Of a stretch of 45,493 bases of DNA, positions 16,013 to 25,969 are shown in pieces. Source of the DNA: Bacteroidales bacterium UBA5287 (GTDB lineage Bacteria > Bacteroidota > Bacteroidia > Bacteroidales > Dysgonomonadaceae). Under the pieces are notes generated by a model that searched no databases, was not told the DNA's origin, and worked only from the letters and a program-made list of their open reading frames with translations. Both the position numbers and the translations under genes were made by a program. The stretch's first letter is position 1; each line of letters opens with the position of its first letter. The stretch lies in the NCBI GenBank assembly GCA_002411345.1, contig DHSL01000046.1, forward strand, positions 1 through 45,493, written 5' to 3'.

Positions 16013-18733
16013 TTATCCCTCAATAGCGGCTTGTGCAGCTGCCAATCTTGCGATAGGAACACGGTATGGAGAACATGACACATAATTAAGTCCCACCGTA
16101 TGGCAGAATTTAACAGAAGAAGGCTCACCTCCATGTTCGCCACAAATACCACATTTCAGTGATGGTGTAACTGAACGACCATTTTGCACCGCCATCCTAA
16201 CCAACTGACCTACTCCATTTTGATCAAGCACTGCAAATGGGTCTTGTTTTAAAATTCCTTTATCAAGGTACATAGGCAAGAATTTGGCAACATCATCACG
16301 GCTATAGCCAAAAGTCATCTGTGTTAGGTCATTAGTTCCAAACGAGAAAAAATCAGCTTCTTTTGCAATTTTATGAGCTGTAAGAGCAGCACGTGGAATC
16401 TCGATCATTGTACCAATTTTATACTCAATTGACTCACTATTTTCTGCAAATACCTCTTGAATTGTTTTCTCTATAATATCTTTTTGAGCTTTAAATTCAA
16501 ACACAATACCTGTTAGAGGTACCATAATTTCAGGGATCACAACAATTCCTTCATTCTTTAATTCAAGTGCAGCTTCAATGATAGCGCGTGTTTGCATTTC
16601 TGTAATCTCAGGATATAAGTTACCAAGACGACATCCACGCAAGCCTAACATTGGATTAGATTCCATAAGACTTTCCACACGTTCATGAATATCTTCGTAT
16701 GAGATATCCATAACACGAGCCATTTCCATTTGTCCTTTTTCATCATGTGGTACAAATTCATGCAAAGGAGGATCTAGCAATCTGACGGTAACAGGTAAAC
16801 CATCCATTACTTTAAAGATTCCTTTGAAATCAGCTTTTTGAAGTGGTAAGAGTTTATCAAGTGCTTTGCGTCTGCCATCTACATCTTTTGATAGAATCAT
16901 TTCACGCATTGCCAATATCTTGTCATCTTCAAAGAACATATGTTCAGTTCTGCAAAGTCCAATACCTTTTGCGCCAAAATTACGAGCAACCGCTGCATCA
17001 CGAGGTGTATCCGCATTAGTTCTAACATCCATTCGCGTGTATTTGTCCGCAATTTCCATAAGTGCTCTAAAGTTATCGTCTAATTCGGCATCTTGTGTTT
17101 GGATTTTCCCTTCATAAACATTTCCTGTTGTTCCATCAAGTGAAATCCAGTCACCTTCTTTTAGTTTCTTTCCGTTAACGTTGATTGTTCGTGACTTATA
17201 ATCAATCACTAAGTTATTAGCTGCCGACACACAACATTTACCCATTCCACGTGCAACAACAGCCGCATGAGATGTCATTCCTCCTCGAGCTGTTAGAATT
17301 CCTTGTGAAACACCCATTCCGCGAAGATCTTCAGGAGAAGTTTCTATTCGACAAAGAATTACTTTCTTTCCATCGTTATACCACTCTTCTGCTTCATCAG
17401 CGTAAAACACAATTTGTCCTGAAGCTGCTCCGGGAGATGCCGGAAGTCCGTGAGTGATTGGTTTTGCAGCAGCCAATGCTTTTTTATCGAAAACAGGATG
17501 TAATAATTCATCTAATTTTTCAGGATCACATCTTTTCAATGCTGTCTTTTCATCAATATAACCTTGATTCAACATATCTATGGCAATTTTCACCATTGCC
17601 GAACCAGTGCGTTTTCCATTACGAGTTTGCAGCAACCACAATTTACCATCTTGAATAGTAAATTCCAGATCTTGCATATCTTTGAAATAATCTTCCAGTT
17701 TTTGTTGAACTTCGATTAATTCTTTTGCACATACAGGCATTGCTTCTTCCAGTGATGGATATTTTAAAGCACGATCTTCTTCAGAAATGCCTTGCATTTT
17801 AGCCCAACGGCGTGAGCCCTCTGTTGTAATCTGCAAAGGAGTGCGAACACCCGCAACAACATCTTCCCCTTGAGCATTAATTAGATATTCACCATTAAAA
17901 ATATCTTCACCAGTAGCCGCATCTCGCGTGAACGCGACTCCAGTGCCAGATGTTTGTCCCATATTACCATAAACCATTGACTGTACATTCACAGCTGTAC
18001 CCCATTCTTCGGGGAAATTATTCATTTTACGGTAAAGTATAGCACGGTCGTTCATCCAACTATCAAATACTGCACAAATTGCGCCCCATAATTGATCCCA
18101 TGGACTAGTTGGAAAATCATTTCCTGTTCTTTCTTTAACAGCAGTTTTAAATTTTTGAACCAAAAGTTTTAAATCTTCAACAGTAAAATCCGTATCCAAT
18201 TTAATACCTTTTTCTTCTTTTAAATCGTCCATAATCTCTTCAAATGGATCAATATCCTCTTTGCTCTGCGGTTTCATACCTAAAACCACATCTCCATACA
18301 TTTGAACAAATCGACGATATGAATCCCATGCAAAGCGCTCATTACCAGATTTATTTGCAATTCCTTGCACTGCATCATCATTTAATCCTAGATTCAAAAC
18401 TGTATCCATCATTCCCGGCATTGAAACGCGAGCACCTGAGCGTACTGAAACTAAACAAGGATTTTCTTTATCTCCGAACTTTGTACCTGTTTGACTTTCT
18501 ATGCCCTTAATAGCTTTTTCCACTTCGTTCTTTAGAACATTAATAACATAGTCTTTGCCAAGTTCGTTATACTCAGTACAAACTTCGGAGGTAATTGTAA
18601 ATCCCGGAGGTACTGGTACTCCAATAAGATTCATTTCAGCTAGGTTAGCGCCTTTTCCTCCGAGCAGATTTTTCATATCAGCACGTCCTTCGGCTGCTCC
18701 ATTTCCGAATGTGTAAACTCTCTTCTTTTTCAT
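16013..18733 (-). CDS. ppdK: pyruvate, phosphate dikinase
   Basis: A 906-residue PPDK interconverting pyruvate, ATP and phosphate with phosphoenolpyruvate, AMP and pyrophosphate in the cytoplasm. The N-terminal ATP-grasp domain starts KNLLGGKGANLAEM and includes VSVRSGARVSMPGMMDT. The swivelling phosphohistidine domain has GGMTSHAAVVARGMGK with catalytic His489. The C-terminal PEP/pyruvate barrel carries GIGLCRTEHMFF, SFGTNDLTQMTFGYSRDD and KCGICGEHGGE with the proton-donor Cys864. The length fits the bacterial enzyme. In anaerobic Bacteroidetes it links glycolysis and the C4-dicarboxylate branch. A TATATTTG -7 element lies at 18801-18794 and an intrinsic terminator follows. Confidence 0.97.
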   Translation of the reverse strand: MKKKRVYTFGNGAAEGRADMKNLLGGKGANLAEMNLIGVPVPPGFTITSEVCTEYNELGKDYVINVLKNEVEKAIKGIESQTGTKFGDKENPCLVSVRSGARVSMPGMMDTVLNLGLNDDAVQGIANKSGNERFAWDSYRRFVQMYGDVVLGMKPQSKEDIDPFEEIMDDLKEEKGIKLDTDFTVEDLKLLVQKFKTAVKERTGNDFPTSPWDQLWGAICAVFDSWMNDRAILYRKMNNFPEEWGTAVNVQSMVYGNMGQTSGTGVAFTRDAATGEDIFNGEYLINAQGEDVVAGVRTPLQITTEGSRRWAKMQGISEEDRALKYPSLEEAMPVCAKELIEVQQKLEDYFKDMQDLEFTIQDGKLWLLQTRNGKRTGSAMVKIAIDMLNQGYIDEKTALKRCDPEKLDELLHPVFDKKALAAAKPITHGLPASPGAASGQIVFYADEAEEWYNDGKKVILCRIETSPEDLRGMGVSQGILTARGGMTSHAAVVARGMGKCCVSAANNLVIDYKSRTINVNGKKLKEGDWISLDGTTGNVYEGKIQTQDAELDDNFRALMEIADKYTRMDVRTNADTPRDAAVARNFGAKGIGLCRTEHMFFEDDKILAMREMILSKDVDGRRKALDKLLPLQKADFKGIFKVMDGLPVTVRLLDPPLHEFVPHDEKGQMEMARVMDISYEDIHERVESLMESNPMLGLRGCRLGNLYPEITEMQTRAIIEAALELKNEGIVVIPEIMVPLTGIVFEFKAQKDIIEKTIQEVFAENSESIEYKIGTMIEIPRAALTAHKIAKEADFFSFGTNDLTQMTFGYSRDDVAKFLPMYLDKGILKQDPFAVLDQNGVGQLVRMAVQNGRSVTPSLKCGICGEHGGEPSSVKFCHTVGLNYVSCSPYRVPIARLAAAQAAIEG

Positions 18734-18820
18734 CCTTTTCTATTTTGAAATTAAATTTAATGTAATAACATGGACAGCATTTTATTATATTCGCAAATAT
18801 AATAAAATTAATGATTAAAC

Positions 18821-19678
18821 TCATTTTATAGAATCTATCATCAACAAATCTTGTTTTCTCAATATTTTATCATCTGTTATTTCTGTATTCTTTGTCGGTT
18901 CGATCTCTAGTTTTGAATTACCCAATGAAATATTATAAAGTATAACATTAGGCTTTTCATATAAAGAATCTTTGTTAATATAATGAATAAAACCTGTAAT
19001 TACAGTTAATGTATCATCAGGAATATATTTTGAACCAGAAAGACTATATTTATCATTTTCAGTAATTTTGTTTGATTTATAGAGTGTTGTGTCATTGTAT
19101 TCCAAGATAAGCACAGTTTTTATATCCGGTTTATTTATTAGAGGTAATCCGATCACTTGAAATGAAAAATCAAAATTGTCTTCCTTTATTGTGTTTTTTA
19201 TATCATTTGTATCCAACCTGAAACTAAAACCATTGCTACTTGCAAATTGATCAAATGTAAAAATTTCCGGGATATATGAAGGAGACGAATTTCTTCGATC
19301 GAGTTCTTTTTGTTTAGAATAAATGGTCGTTATTTCATCGTTAACCACATTCAATTCACGTTGAAGTCGTGCTTTCACAGAATCATTCATTTTCAGATAA
19401 ATATCTATTCTATCTGAGTACCATACTAACGAAGAATCCCAAATTGCGCTGTTAACTTTGTGTTTTGCAAAAACATCATTCATGAAAGCTTCTTTTTTTG
19501 CAGGAGTATCAAATGTTTGATAATCTTGGTCAATTAAAGCTTCAGCGATATAAACATCATACATCAACCGTTCCATATCTTTTCTTTTCAGCACATAATC
19601 GGAACGGTTTTGACAAGATTCCGCCAGCAAAACTATTGAAAAAAAAAGAATGAAATATGAAAGATGTTTACGCTTCAT
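18821..19678 (-). CDS. DUF4296 lipoprotein, 285 aa
   Basis: The N terminus is a lipoprotein signal (YFILFFSIVLLAESC, Cys22) followed by the conserved DUF4296 start: LKRKDMERLMYDVYIAEALI. A helical segment (MNDSVKARLQRELNVVNDEI) links to a C-terminal part of about 150 residues that looks beta-rich and ends in a charged tail. Function is unknown. The start overlaps the lspA 3' end by 11 bases, so the two are translationally coupled; pairing a lipoprotein of this family with the lipoprotein signal peptidase is common in Bacteroidetes. Confidence 0.85.
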   Translation of the reverse strand: MKRKHLSYFILFFSIVLLAESCQNRSDYVLKRKDMERLMYDVYIAEALIDQDYQTFDTPAKKEAFMNDVFAKHKVNSAIWDSSLVWYSDRIDIYLKMNDSVKARLQRELNVVNDEITTIYSKQKELDRRNSSPSYIPEIFTFDQFASSNGFSFRLDTNDIKNTIKEDNFDFSFQVIGLPLINKPDIKTVLILEYNDTTLYKSNKITENDKYSLSGSKYIPDDTLTVITGFIHYINKDSLYEKPNVILYNISLGNSKLEIEPTKNTEITDDKILRKQDLLMIDSIK

Positions 19679-20339
19679 TTGACTCGGTTTCCTTATTTGC
19701 TAAATATTTCTCTTTTTCCTTCTTGGACATTAATGAAAATGAAAATGACTTTCGATAGAAAAGAAGTAATAAAATAACACCTATAGTGATACAAGAATCC
19801 GCGATGTTAAAAATAAACCTGAAGAATTCAAAATGCTGTCCTCCGATCAGAGGTATCCAATCCGGCCAATTGCCTTGAAACAAGGGGAAGTACAACATAT
19901 CAACAACATTCCCGTGAAACACAGAGGAATACCCTTCTCCAAATGGCACAAACGATGCTATATGTCCGGAATAACTTTCCGAGAAAATTGCACCGTAAAA
20001 GATACTATCAAAAATATTACCAGCTGCACCTGCAATAATCAAAGCAATGCAAACTATAAAACCCGTTTTATATTCTTGATGTATCAATCTGACCATATAA
20101 ATTGTTGCAATTACAGCAACTACAATACGAAACAAAGTCAAAAATATCTTGCCCCCCAGTTCAATACCAAATGCCATACCCGGGTTTTCTACAAAATATA
20201 TTTTAAACCAATCAGTAATATTAATAGACTCATATAATGACATATGCGTCTTGACCCAAATTTTGGATACCTGATCAATGAGTAACAGAATGATGATAAT
20301 CGAAAATGCCAACAGCCCTTTATTAGTGTTTTTTTTCAT
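19668..20339 (-). CDS. lspA: lipoprotein signal peptidase (signal peptidase II)
   Basis: A 223-residue inner-membrane aspartic peptidase that removes signal peptides from prolipoproteins after lipidation. Family motifs appear in order: FSIIIILLLIDQVSKIWVK (helix 1), VENPGMAFGIELGGK, AGAAGNIFDSIFYG, GNVVDMLYFPLF with catalytic Asp147, and FIFNIADSCITIGV with catalytic Asp181. The protein is longer than E. coli LspA (164 residues) because of a loop around 117-142 and a basic C-terminal tail, usual in Bacteroidetes. It sits downstream of the dksA-like gene. Confidence 0.95.
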   Translation of the reverse strand: MKKNTNKGLLAFSIIIILLLIDQVSKIWVKTHMSLYESINITDWFKIYFVENPGMAFGIELGGKIFLTLFRIVVAVIATIYMVRLIHQEYKTGFIVCIALIIAGAAGNIFDSIFYGAIFSESYSGHIASFVPFGEGYSSVFHGNVVDMLYFPLFQGNWPDWIPLIGGQHFEFFRFIFNIADSCITIGVILLLLFYRKSFSFSLMSKKEKEKYLANKETESNEA

Positions 20340-20434
20340 ATACTATTATGAGACACAAGGTCTTATAGGGAAGAGAAATATATATAATATTGTCTCTTCA
20401 CTATAAAAGATTTATTTTTATTGTTACAGCACAC

Positions 20435-20815
20435 TTACTTTCTTTTAGCTTCTTTTGCTTCAATGCTCAATGTTGCATGAGGGACAGCCCGAAGTCGTTC
20501 TTTAGGAATAAGTTTTCCTGTTTCACGACAAATGCCATACGTACCATTTTCAATGCGCACTAAAGCAGCCTGTAGATTCTGGATAAATTTCAATTGACGT
20601 TGAGCCATTCTGCCTGCTTCTTCTTTAGACAAAGTATTTGCTCCTTCTTCTAAAACTTTAAAAGTAGGTGACGTATCAACTGTATCGTTTCCATCAGTGT
20701 TCATAACTGATGAACGAAGAGCTTCATACTCTTGTTTCGCGACTTCCAGTTTCTCATTAATAATTGTGCGGAACTCTTCTAATTCCTCATCTGAATATCT
20801 TGTTTTTTCACTCAT
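20435..20815 (-). CDS. DksA/TraR-family protein with degenerate zinc finger
   Basis: This 126-residue protein has the DksA/TraR layout: N-terminal helical hairpin (YSDEELEEFRTIINEKLEVA and LSKEEAGRMAQRQLKFIQNL), then the signature IENGTYGIC-ETGKLIPKER. Only one of the four zinc-binding cysteines remains (GICRETG); the second pair is Ser and Ala (ATLSIEA). The coiled-coil tip region contains NDTVDTSP rather than the DxxDxA of E. coli DksA. Family members bind the RNA polymerase secondary channel. The ileS - dksA-like - lspA order is conserved in Bacteroidales. A TATATTTG -7 element lies at 20876-20869. Confidence 0.85.
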   Translation of the reverse strand: MSEKTRYSDEELEEFRTIINEKLEVAKQEYEALRSSVMNTDGNDTVDTSPTFKVLEEGANTLSKEEAGRMAQRQLKFIQNLQAALVRIENGTYGICRETGKLIPKERLRAVPHATLSIEAKEAKRK

Positions 20816-20896
20816 AACAGCAAAAAAGATTATAAATTTAGCATTATTGATTCTATCTATTTTTGTTTCAAATATACAAATTAAAGTGCAAAGATA

Positions 20897-23800
20897 CTAT
20901 TTTTTTGTAATTGTGATTGTTAATGGTTGATCATCAATTTCAACATCATCTTCAAATTGCCCTTGAGATATAATCAATTCATCGGCAAGTACCTGTGAAC
21001 TAATATATTCTGTATTTTCAATGATAGCATCGTCAAAGGCAGGATTCGAAGAAAGTCGAATATTGATACGATCAGTAATCTCTAAACCTTTGGCTTTTCT
21101 AAGATTCTGAACCCTGTTTATCAATTCACGTGCTATTCCTTCTTTATGCAGTGAATCAGATATTGTTATATCAAGAGCCACAGTCAGTTTACCTTCGTTT
21201 CCGACTAACCATCCAGGGATATCTTCCGAAATTATCTCCACATCATCCAGCTTTACCTCTGCTGTTTGTCCGTCAATATCAAAAGTATATTTACCCTCTT
21301 TCTCCAACTGGTTTATAGCTTCGCGAGACATTTCTTGAATGCTTGTCGCCAATTTCTTCATTATCTTGCCATAAAGAGGGCCAAGTTTTTTGAAATCAGG
21401 TTTCACACGTTTAACCAACATTTCATTAGCTGAATCCACAAAATGAAGTTCTTTCACATTCACTTCACTAAGAATCAGCGATTCCACAGCCTCAATATAA
21501 TGTTTTTGCGCATCATCCTGTACCGGGATCATTATTCTTGCCAAAGGCTGTCGCACTTTGATATTTACTTTACGTCTCAATGCCAGAACGATTGTTGAAA
21601 CCGATTGCGCCAAATACATTTGTTCTTCCAGATCTTTATCGACAAACGATTTGTTTGCCTTTGGAAAATCAGCAAGATGTACAGATTCAAAAGTTTCACT
21701 TCCTGTAACCTCAACCAAATCAGTGTACAGTTTATCTGCATAAAAAGGAGCGATAGGCGCCATCAGTTTGGCAACTGTAATTAAGCACTGATAAAGGGTT
21801 TGATAAGCAGACAGTTTATCTTCCGTCATTTCACCACCCCAAAAACGTTTACGGTTCAATCGAACATACCAGTTGCTAAGGTTATCATTTACAAAATCCG
21901 AAATTGCACGTCCCGCTTTTGTCGGTTCGTAATCATCCAAATAAGTTGTAACATCCTCAACAAGTGTATTTAACAATGAAATGATCCAGCGATCAATTTC
22001 CGGTCTGTTTTGATAAGGCACTTCCGGTTGATCATTAACAAAGTTATCAACATTAGCATATAGTGTGAAGAAAGAATACGTATTATACAAAGTTCCAAAG
22101 AACTTACGTCTTACCTCTTCAATTCCCTCAACATCGAACCTCAAGTTTTCCCAAGGAGAAGAATTAGTAATCATGTACCAACGTAACGGATCCGATCCAT
22201 ATTTATCAATTGTAGAAAACGGATCAACCGCATTTCCCAATCGTTTGGACATCTTATTACCGTTTTTATCAAGCACCAATCCACTAGATATCACATTCTT
22301 AAACGCCAACGATCCTTTCACCATTGTGCTGATTGCATGCAATGTGAAAAACCATCCGCGTGTTTGATCGACACCCTCATTGATAAAATCAGCCGGATAG
22401 AACCCATTATTATCTATCAGTTCCTTGTTTTCGAAAGGATAGTGTATTTGTGCAAACGGCATAGAACCCGAATCGAACCACACATCAATCAAGTCAGTTT
22501 CGCGTCTCATTGGTTTACCCGAAACAGAAACCAGAACGATATCATCCACATACGGTCGGTGCAGATCTATATTTTTAACATCATAGTTTCCGTCAGAATA
22601 TTCACCCACAATAAAGTTCTTGTAAGGATTTTCCTTCATGAACCCAGCCTCAACCGATTTATTTATTTCGTTTATCAGTTCTTCGATAGAACCAATACAT
22701 ATTTCTTCTTTTCCGTCATCAGTACGCCAAATAGGTAGAGGTGTTCCCCAATATCTGCTTCGACTTAAGTTCCAGTCCTGCAGGTTTTCGAGCCATTTTC
22801 CGAAACGTCCCGTACCAGTTGATTGAGGTTTCCAGTTGATTTTATCATTCAACGCCATCATTTCTTCCCGACTAGCAGTCGATTTGATGAACCAACTATC
22901 TAATGGATAATACAATACAGGTTTATCAGTACGCCAGCAATGCGGATATGTATGCACATGTTTTTCGATTCTGAAAGCCCTGTTATTCTGCTTCAGCATG
23001 ACAGACAGATCGATATCCAATGTCACATCATTTACAGTCAGCGATTCGTCGTACTCATTTTTCACATATCTACCAGCGTAAGCACTGTATAGTTCCACGT
23101 TCATATTGTTTTCAACAAAGTCAGGATCAAGATCTTCCACTTTAAAGTACTTACCAGTAAGATCCACCATTGGACGTAAGTTCCCATCTTTATCGAGCAG
23201 CAATAATCCCGGGACATTGTACTCTTTCCCAATTTTAGCATCATCAGCACCGAAAGTAGGCGCGATATGAACTATACCCGTACCATCTTCAGTAGTAACG
23301 AAATCCCCCGTAACCACTCTAAAAGCATTATCCGAAGCCTTTACCCAGGGCATGAGTTGTTCATATTCAAACCCCACAAGTTCAGCACCTTTCCAAACTT
23401 TATCCACCACACGATAAGGCACATGCTTATCGCCAACTTGATAATTTTCAAAAGGCAAATCTGCATTTTTTTCAGGAAAATACGAATGCAAGAGAGCTTT
23501 TGCCAACACTACAGTTATAGGATCTCCTGTGTATATATTATACGTCTGCACAGCGACATAATCTATTTTAGTCCCCACCGCCAAAAGAACATTTGAAGGT
23601 AAAGTCCAAGGTGTTGTAGTCCAAGCCAAAAAGAAAGCCTCTCCAAAGTTCGACATTTCTGTTGTAGGATTCTTTATTTTGAACTGCGCCGTGCAAGTAG
23701 TATCTTTCACATCGCGATAGCATCCGGGTTGATTCAGTTCATGCGAGCTCAATCCTGTACCTGCAGCCGGAGAATACGGTTGAATAGTATAACCCTTATA

Positions 23801-24322
23801 TAAAAGTTCTTTCTTATATAATTCCTTGAGTAGATACCAAACCGTCTCAATATATTTATTATCGTAGGTAATATATGGATTATCCATATCCACCCAATAT
23901 CCCATTTTCTCAGTAAGATCTTCCCATTCTTTTGTGTACCTCATCACCTCTTTTCTACAAGCAGTGTTGTATTCCTCAACAGTAATGGTTTTGCCAATAT
24001 CCACTTTAGTGATACCGAGTTTTTTCTCAACACTTAGTTCAACAGGAAGTCCGTGCGTATCCCATCCAGCTTTGCGTTTAACCAGAAAACCCTGCATTGT
24101 TTTGTACCGACAAAAAACATCTTTTATCGCACGAGCCATCACATGGTGAATCCCCGGCATGCCGTTTGCTGACGGAGGACCTTCATAAAACACAAATTCA
24201 GGACACCCATTTCTGGTATCCAAAGACTTTTGAAAAACACCCTCTTCACTCCAGATCTTTAGAACCTCTTTATTAACTTCTGAAAGATCCAGATGATTAT
24301 ATTCTGCAAATCTCTTACTCAT
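20897..24322 (-). CDS. ileS: isoleucyl-tRNA synthetase (long, type 2-like)
   Basis: A 1141-residue class I synthetase charging tRNA-Ile. The Rossmann domain starts VFYEGPPSANGMPGIHHVMA: the first active-site signature, normally HxGH, reads GIHH (57-60). The editing domain (about 190-420) includes AWTTTPWTLPSNVLLA and GTGIVHIAPTFGADD. The second signature is intact (GNKMSKRLGN), preceded by GVDQTRGWFFTLH. The C-terminal anticodon region is long and no zinc-binding C-x2-C pairs are evident at the end, as in the eukaryote-like type 2 enzymes. This type is associated with low mupirocin sensitivity. It follows the aminotransferase gene by 19 bases, probably in one transcript. Confidence 0.96.
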   Translation of the reverse strand: MSKRFAEYNHLDLSEVNKEVLKIWSEEGVFQKSLDTRNGCPEFVFYEGPPSANGMPGIHHVMARAIKDVFCRYKTMQGFLVKRKAGWDTHGLPVELSVEKKLGITKVDIGKTITVEEYNTACRKEVMRYTKEWEDLTEKMGYWVDMDNPYITYDNKYIETVWYLLKELYKKELLYKGYTIQPYSPAAGTGLSSHELNQPGCYRDVKDTTCTAQFKIKNPTTEMSNFGEAFFLAWTTTPWTLPSNVLLAVGTKIDYVAVQTYNIYTGDPITVVLAKALLHSYFPEKNADLPFENYQVGDKHVPYRVVDKVWKGAELVGFEYEQLMPWVKASDNAFRVVTGDFVTTEDGTGIVHIAPTFGADDAKIGKEYNVPGLLLLDKDGNLRPMVDLTGKYFKVEDLDPDFVENNMNVELYSAYAGRYVKNEYDESLTVNDVTLDIDLSVMLKQNNRAFRIEKHVHTYPHCWRTDKPVLYYPLDSWFIKSTASREEMMALNDKINWKPQSTGTGRFGKWLENLQDWNLSRSRYWGTPLPIWRTDDGKEEICIGSIEELINEINKSVEAGFMKENPYKNFIVGEYSDGNYDVKNIDLHRPYVDDIVLVSVSGKPMRRETDLIDVWFDSGSMPFAQIHYPFENKELIDNNGFYPADFINEGVDQTRGWFFTLHAISTMVKGSLAFKNVISSGLVLDKNGNKMSKRLGNAVDPFSTIDKYGSDPLRWYMITNSSPWENLRFDVEGIEEVRRKFFGTLYNTYSFFTLYANVDNFVNDQPEVPYQNRPEIDRWIISLLNTLVEDVTTYLDDYEPTKAGRAISDFVNDNLSNWYVRLNRKRFWGGEMTEDKLSAYQTLYQCLITVAKLMAPIAPFYADKLYTDLVEVTGSETFESVHLADFPKANKSFVDKDLEEQMYLAQSVSTIVLALRRKVNIKVRQPLARIMIPVQDDAQKHYIEAVESLILSEVNVKELHFVDSANEMLVKRVKPDFKKLGPLYGKIMKKLATSIQEMSREAINQLEKEGKYTFDIDGQTAEVKLDDVEIISEDIPGWLVGNEGKLTVALDITISDSLHKEGIARELINRVQNLRKAKGLEITDRINIRLSSNPAFDDAIIENTEYISSQVLADELIISQGQFEDDVEIDDQPLTITITKK

Positions 24323-24341
24323 TTTTAAAAACTTTACACCT

Positions 24342-25535
24342 TTAATCCAACTTACCCAACGTCTCTTTTATTCTTGCTATTGCCGTTTCCAGTTTTTCAT
24401 CTGAAGTAGCATATGAAAGTCGAATACATCCCGGAGCTCCAAATGCATCCCCTCCAACGCAAGCCACATGTCCCACTTCCAGTAAGAACATTGCCAGATC
24501 TGTTGCAGTATTTATTATTTGTCCTTTGTATGATTTACCTAAAAAGCTTTGGCAATCAGGGAATATATAAAAAGCCCCTTGTGGTTCATCCACTATCAGT
24601 CCCGGTATTTCACGCAATAAGCGCACGCCCATGTTTTTTCTTCTCTCGAATACTTTTCTCATATCCTCCACACAAGTCTGTTCGCCCATATAAGCAGCCA
24701 GTGCAGCTTTTTGTGAGATAGAAGAAGGTCCCGAAGTATATTGTCCCTGCAGCATATTACATGCTGAAGCTATCCATTTTGGTCCAGCAATCCATCCGAT
24801 TCGCCATCCCGTCATTGCATACCCTTTTGACACCCCGTTCACTATTATTACCCTGTCGCGAATTTCTTCAAACTGTGCGATACTCTCATGTTTACCAACA
24901 TAATTAATGTGTTCATAAATCTCGTCAGAGATCACAAATATATTTGGATATTTAGCCAGCACTTCAGCCAGCGATTTCAGTTCCTCTTTAGAGTACACAC
25001 TTCCTGTAGGATTTGAAGGAGAACAAAGTATCAGTGCCTTTGTTTTTGGTGTGATTACCTCTTCGAGTTGTTGTGCTGTAATTTTAAAGTTTTGATCTAT
25101 ACCAGCGTAAGCATAAACCGGTTTACCTTCGGCCAGTTTAACCATTTGTGGATAGCTCACCCAGTAAGGAGCCGGTATGATAACCTCCTCATCACGATTC
25201 ACTAAAGCAAGAATCACATTACAAAGCGATTGTTTTGCTCCGTTAGAAACAATAATTTGATCAGGAGTAAAATCCAATTGATTCTCAATTTTCAGTTTAT
25301 CGCAGATAGCTTTTCTGAGATCAAGAAAACCCTGCACAGGAGAATAAAACGAAAAATTATTATCGACAGCATTTTTAGCAGCCTCTTTAATATGATCAGG
25401 TGTATTAAAATCCGGTTCACCTACACTTAAATTAATTACGTCTATACCCTGAGCCTTCAATTCATTGCTCTTTTGCGACATCGCAAACGTTTCTGATGGT
25501 GAAAGCGAAGTCAATCTTGCAGAAAGTGGATTCAT
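24342..25535 (-). CDS. PLP-dependent aspartate/aromatic aminotransferase
   Basis: A 397-residue fold-type I aminotransferase of the AspB group. Signatures: INLSVGEPDFNTPDHIKEAA, FYSPVQGFLDLRKAI, SNGAKQSL (phosphate binding), PAPYWVSYPQM, LCSPSNPTGSVY (Asn ring contact), VISDEIYEHI (Asp for the pyridine nitrogen, Tyr) and GVSKGYAMTGWRIGW with the Schiff-base Lys237. A C-terminal CIRLSYATS contains the Arg for the substrate carboxylate. The reaction is probably aspartate plus 2-oxoglutarate to oxaloacetate plus glutamate; exact specificity is unsure. A TATATTTG -7 element lies at 25573-25566. ileS follows 19 bases downstream. Confidence 0.92.
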   Translation of the reverse strand: MNPLSARLTSLSPSETFAMSQKSNELKAQGIDVINLSVGEPDFNTPDHIKEAAKNAVDNNFSFYSPVQGFLDLRKAICDKLKIENQLDFTPDQIIVSNGAKQSLCNVILALVNRDEEVIIPAPYWVSYPQMVKLAEGKPVYAYAGIDQNFKITAQQLEEVITPKTKALILCSPSNPTGSVYSKEELKSLAEVLAKYPNIFVISDEIYEHINYVGKHESIAQFEEIRDRVIIVNGVSKGYAMTGWRIGWIAGPKWIASACNMLQGQYTSGPSSISQKAALAAYMGEQTCVEDMRKVFERRKNMGVRLLREIPGLIVDEPQGAFYIFPDCQSFLGKSYKGQIINTATDLAMFLLEVGHVACVGGDAFGAPGCIRLSYATSDEKLETAIARIKETLGKLD

Positions 25536-25645
25536 ATAAAATTATCTATTTGATTAATTAAGGTGCAAATATACATAAAAAAAGTGCTTTGTAATCGTAA
25601 TGAGTTGAGTTTTTGATTATCAAAGCAAATTAAACATAAGGGCAC

Positions 25646-25675
25646 AAAAAAACCGTCCTTTTAGAGAACGGCAGA
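25646..25675 (-). terminator. intrinsic terminator of the 47-residue protein gene
   Basis: On the minus strand ccgttc, a 7-base loop and ggacgg form a 6-bp stem (one G-U pair) followed by a run of seven T. It ends the transcript of the small gene at 25916-25773. Confidence 0.7.
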
Positions 25676-25772
25676 AATATATAGTTTGTAAAATAAAATT
25701 CGAAAACAAAAGCGTCTGTAATCAATTAAGATTACTCAGCTTAGAAATTTGATTTCTTTTTGATTTCTCTGC

Positions 25773-25916
25773 TTATTTAAGCAGCAATCTTGATTTTAAT
25801 GCTCTGAGTCTGCTTAGTCTGTTTGTTCTATAAACAGAAGACCCGTTAAAAATATTCTTTTCCAAATACTTTATTTGAGCAAGAATTTCTTCTTTTTTTG
25901 GTTTGTTGATACCCAT
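25773..25916 (-). CDS. small basic protein, 47 aa
   Basis: This short gene has strong support. A purine-rich Shine-Dalgarno (aaaggag) lies 7 bases before the ATG, unusual in this phylum. There is a -7 element about 120 bases upstream and an intrinsic terminator about 100 bases downstream. The product begins MGINKPKKEEILAQIKYLEK, then IFNGSSVYRTNRLSRL, and ends SRLLLK: two probable basic helices separated by a short Gly/Ser turn, with about a quarter Lys or Arg. No signal or membrane segment is seen. I do not recognise the family; nucleic-acid or ribosome contact is a guess from charge only. Confidence 0.65.
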   Translation of the reverse strand: MGINKPKKEEILAQIKYLEKNIFNGSSVYRTNRLSRLRALKSRLLLK

Positions 25917-25969
25917 AATAACTCCTTTTTTTAATAGTTAAGATTATCGGCAACCTCGTTTAAGAAGCT

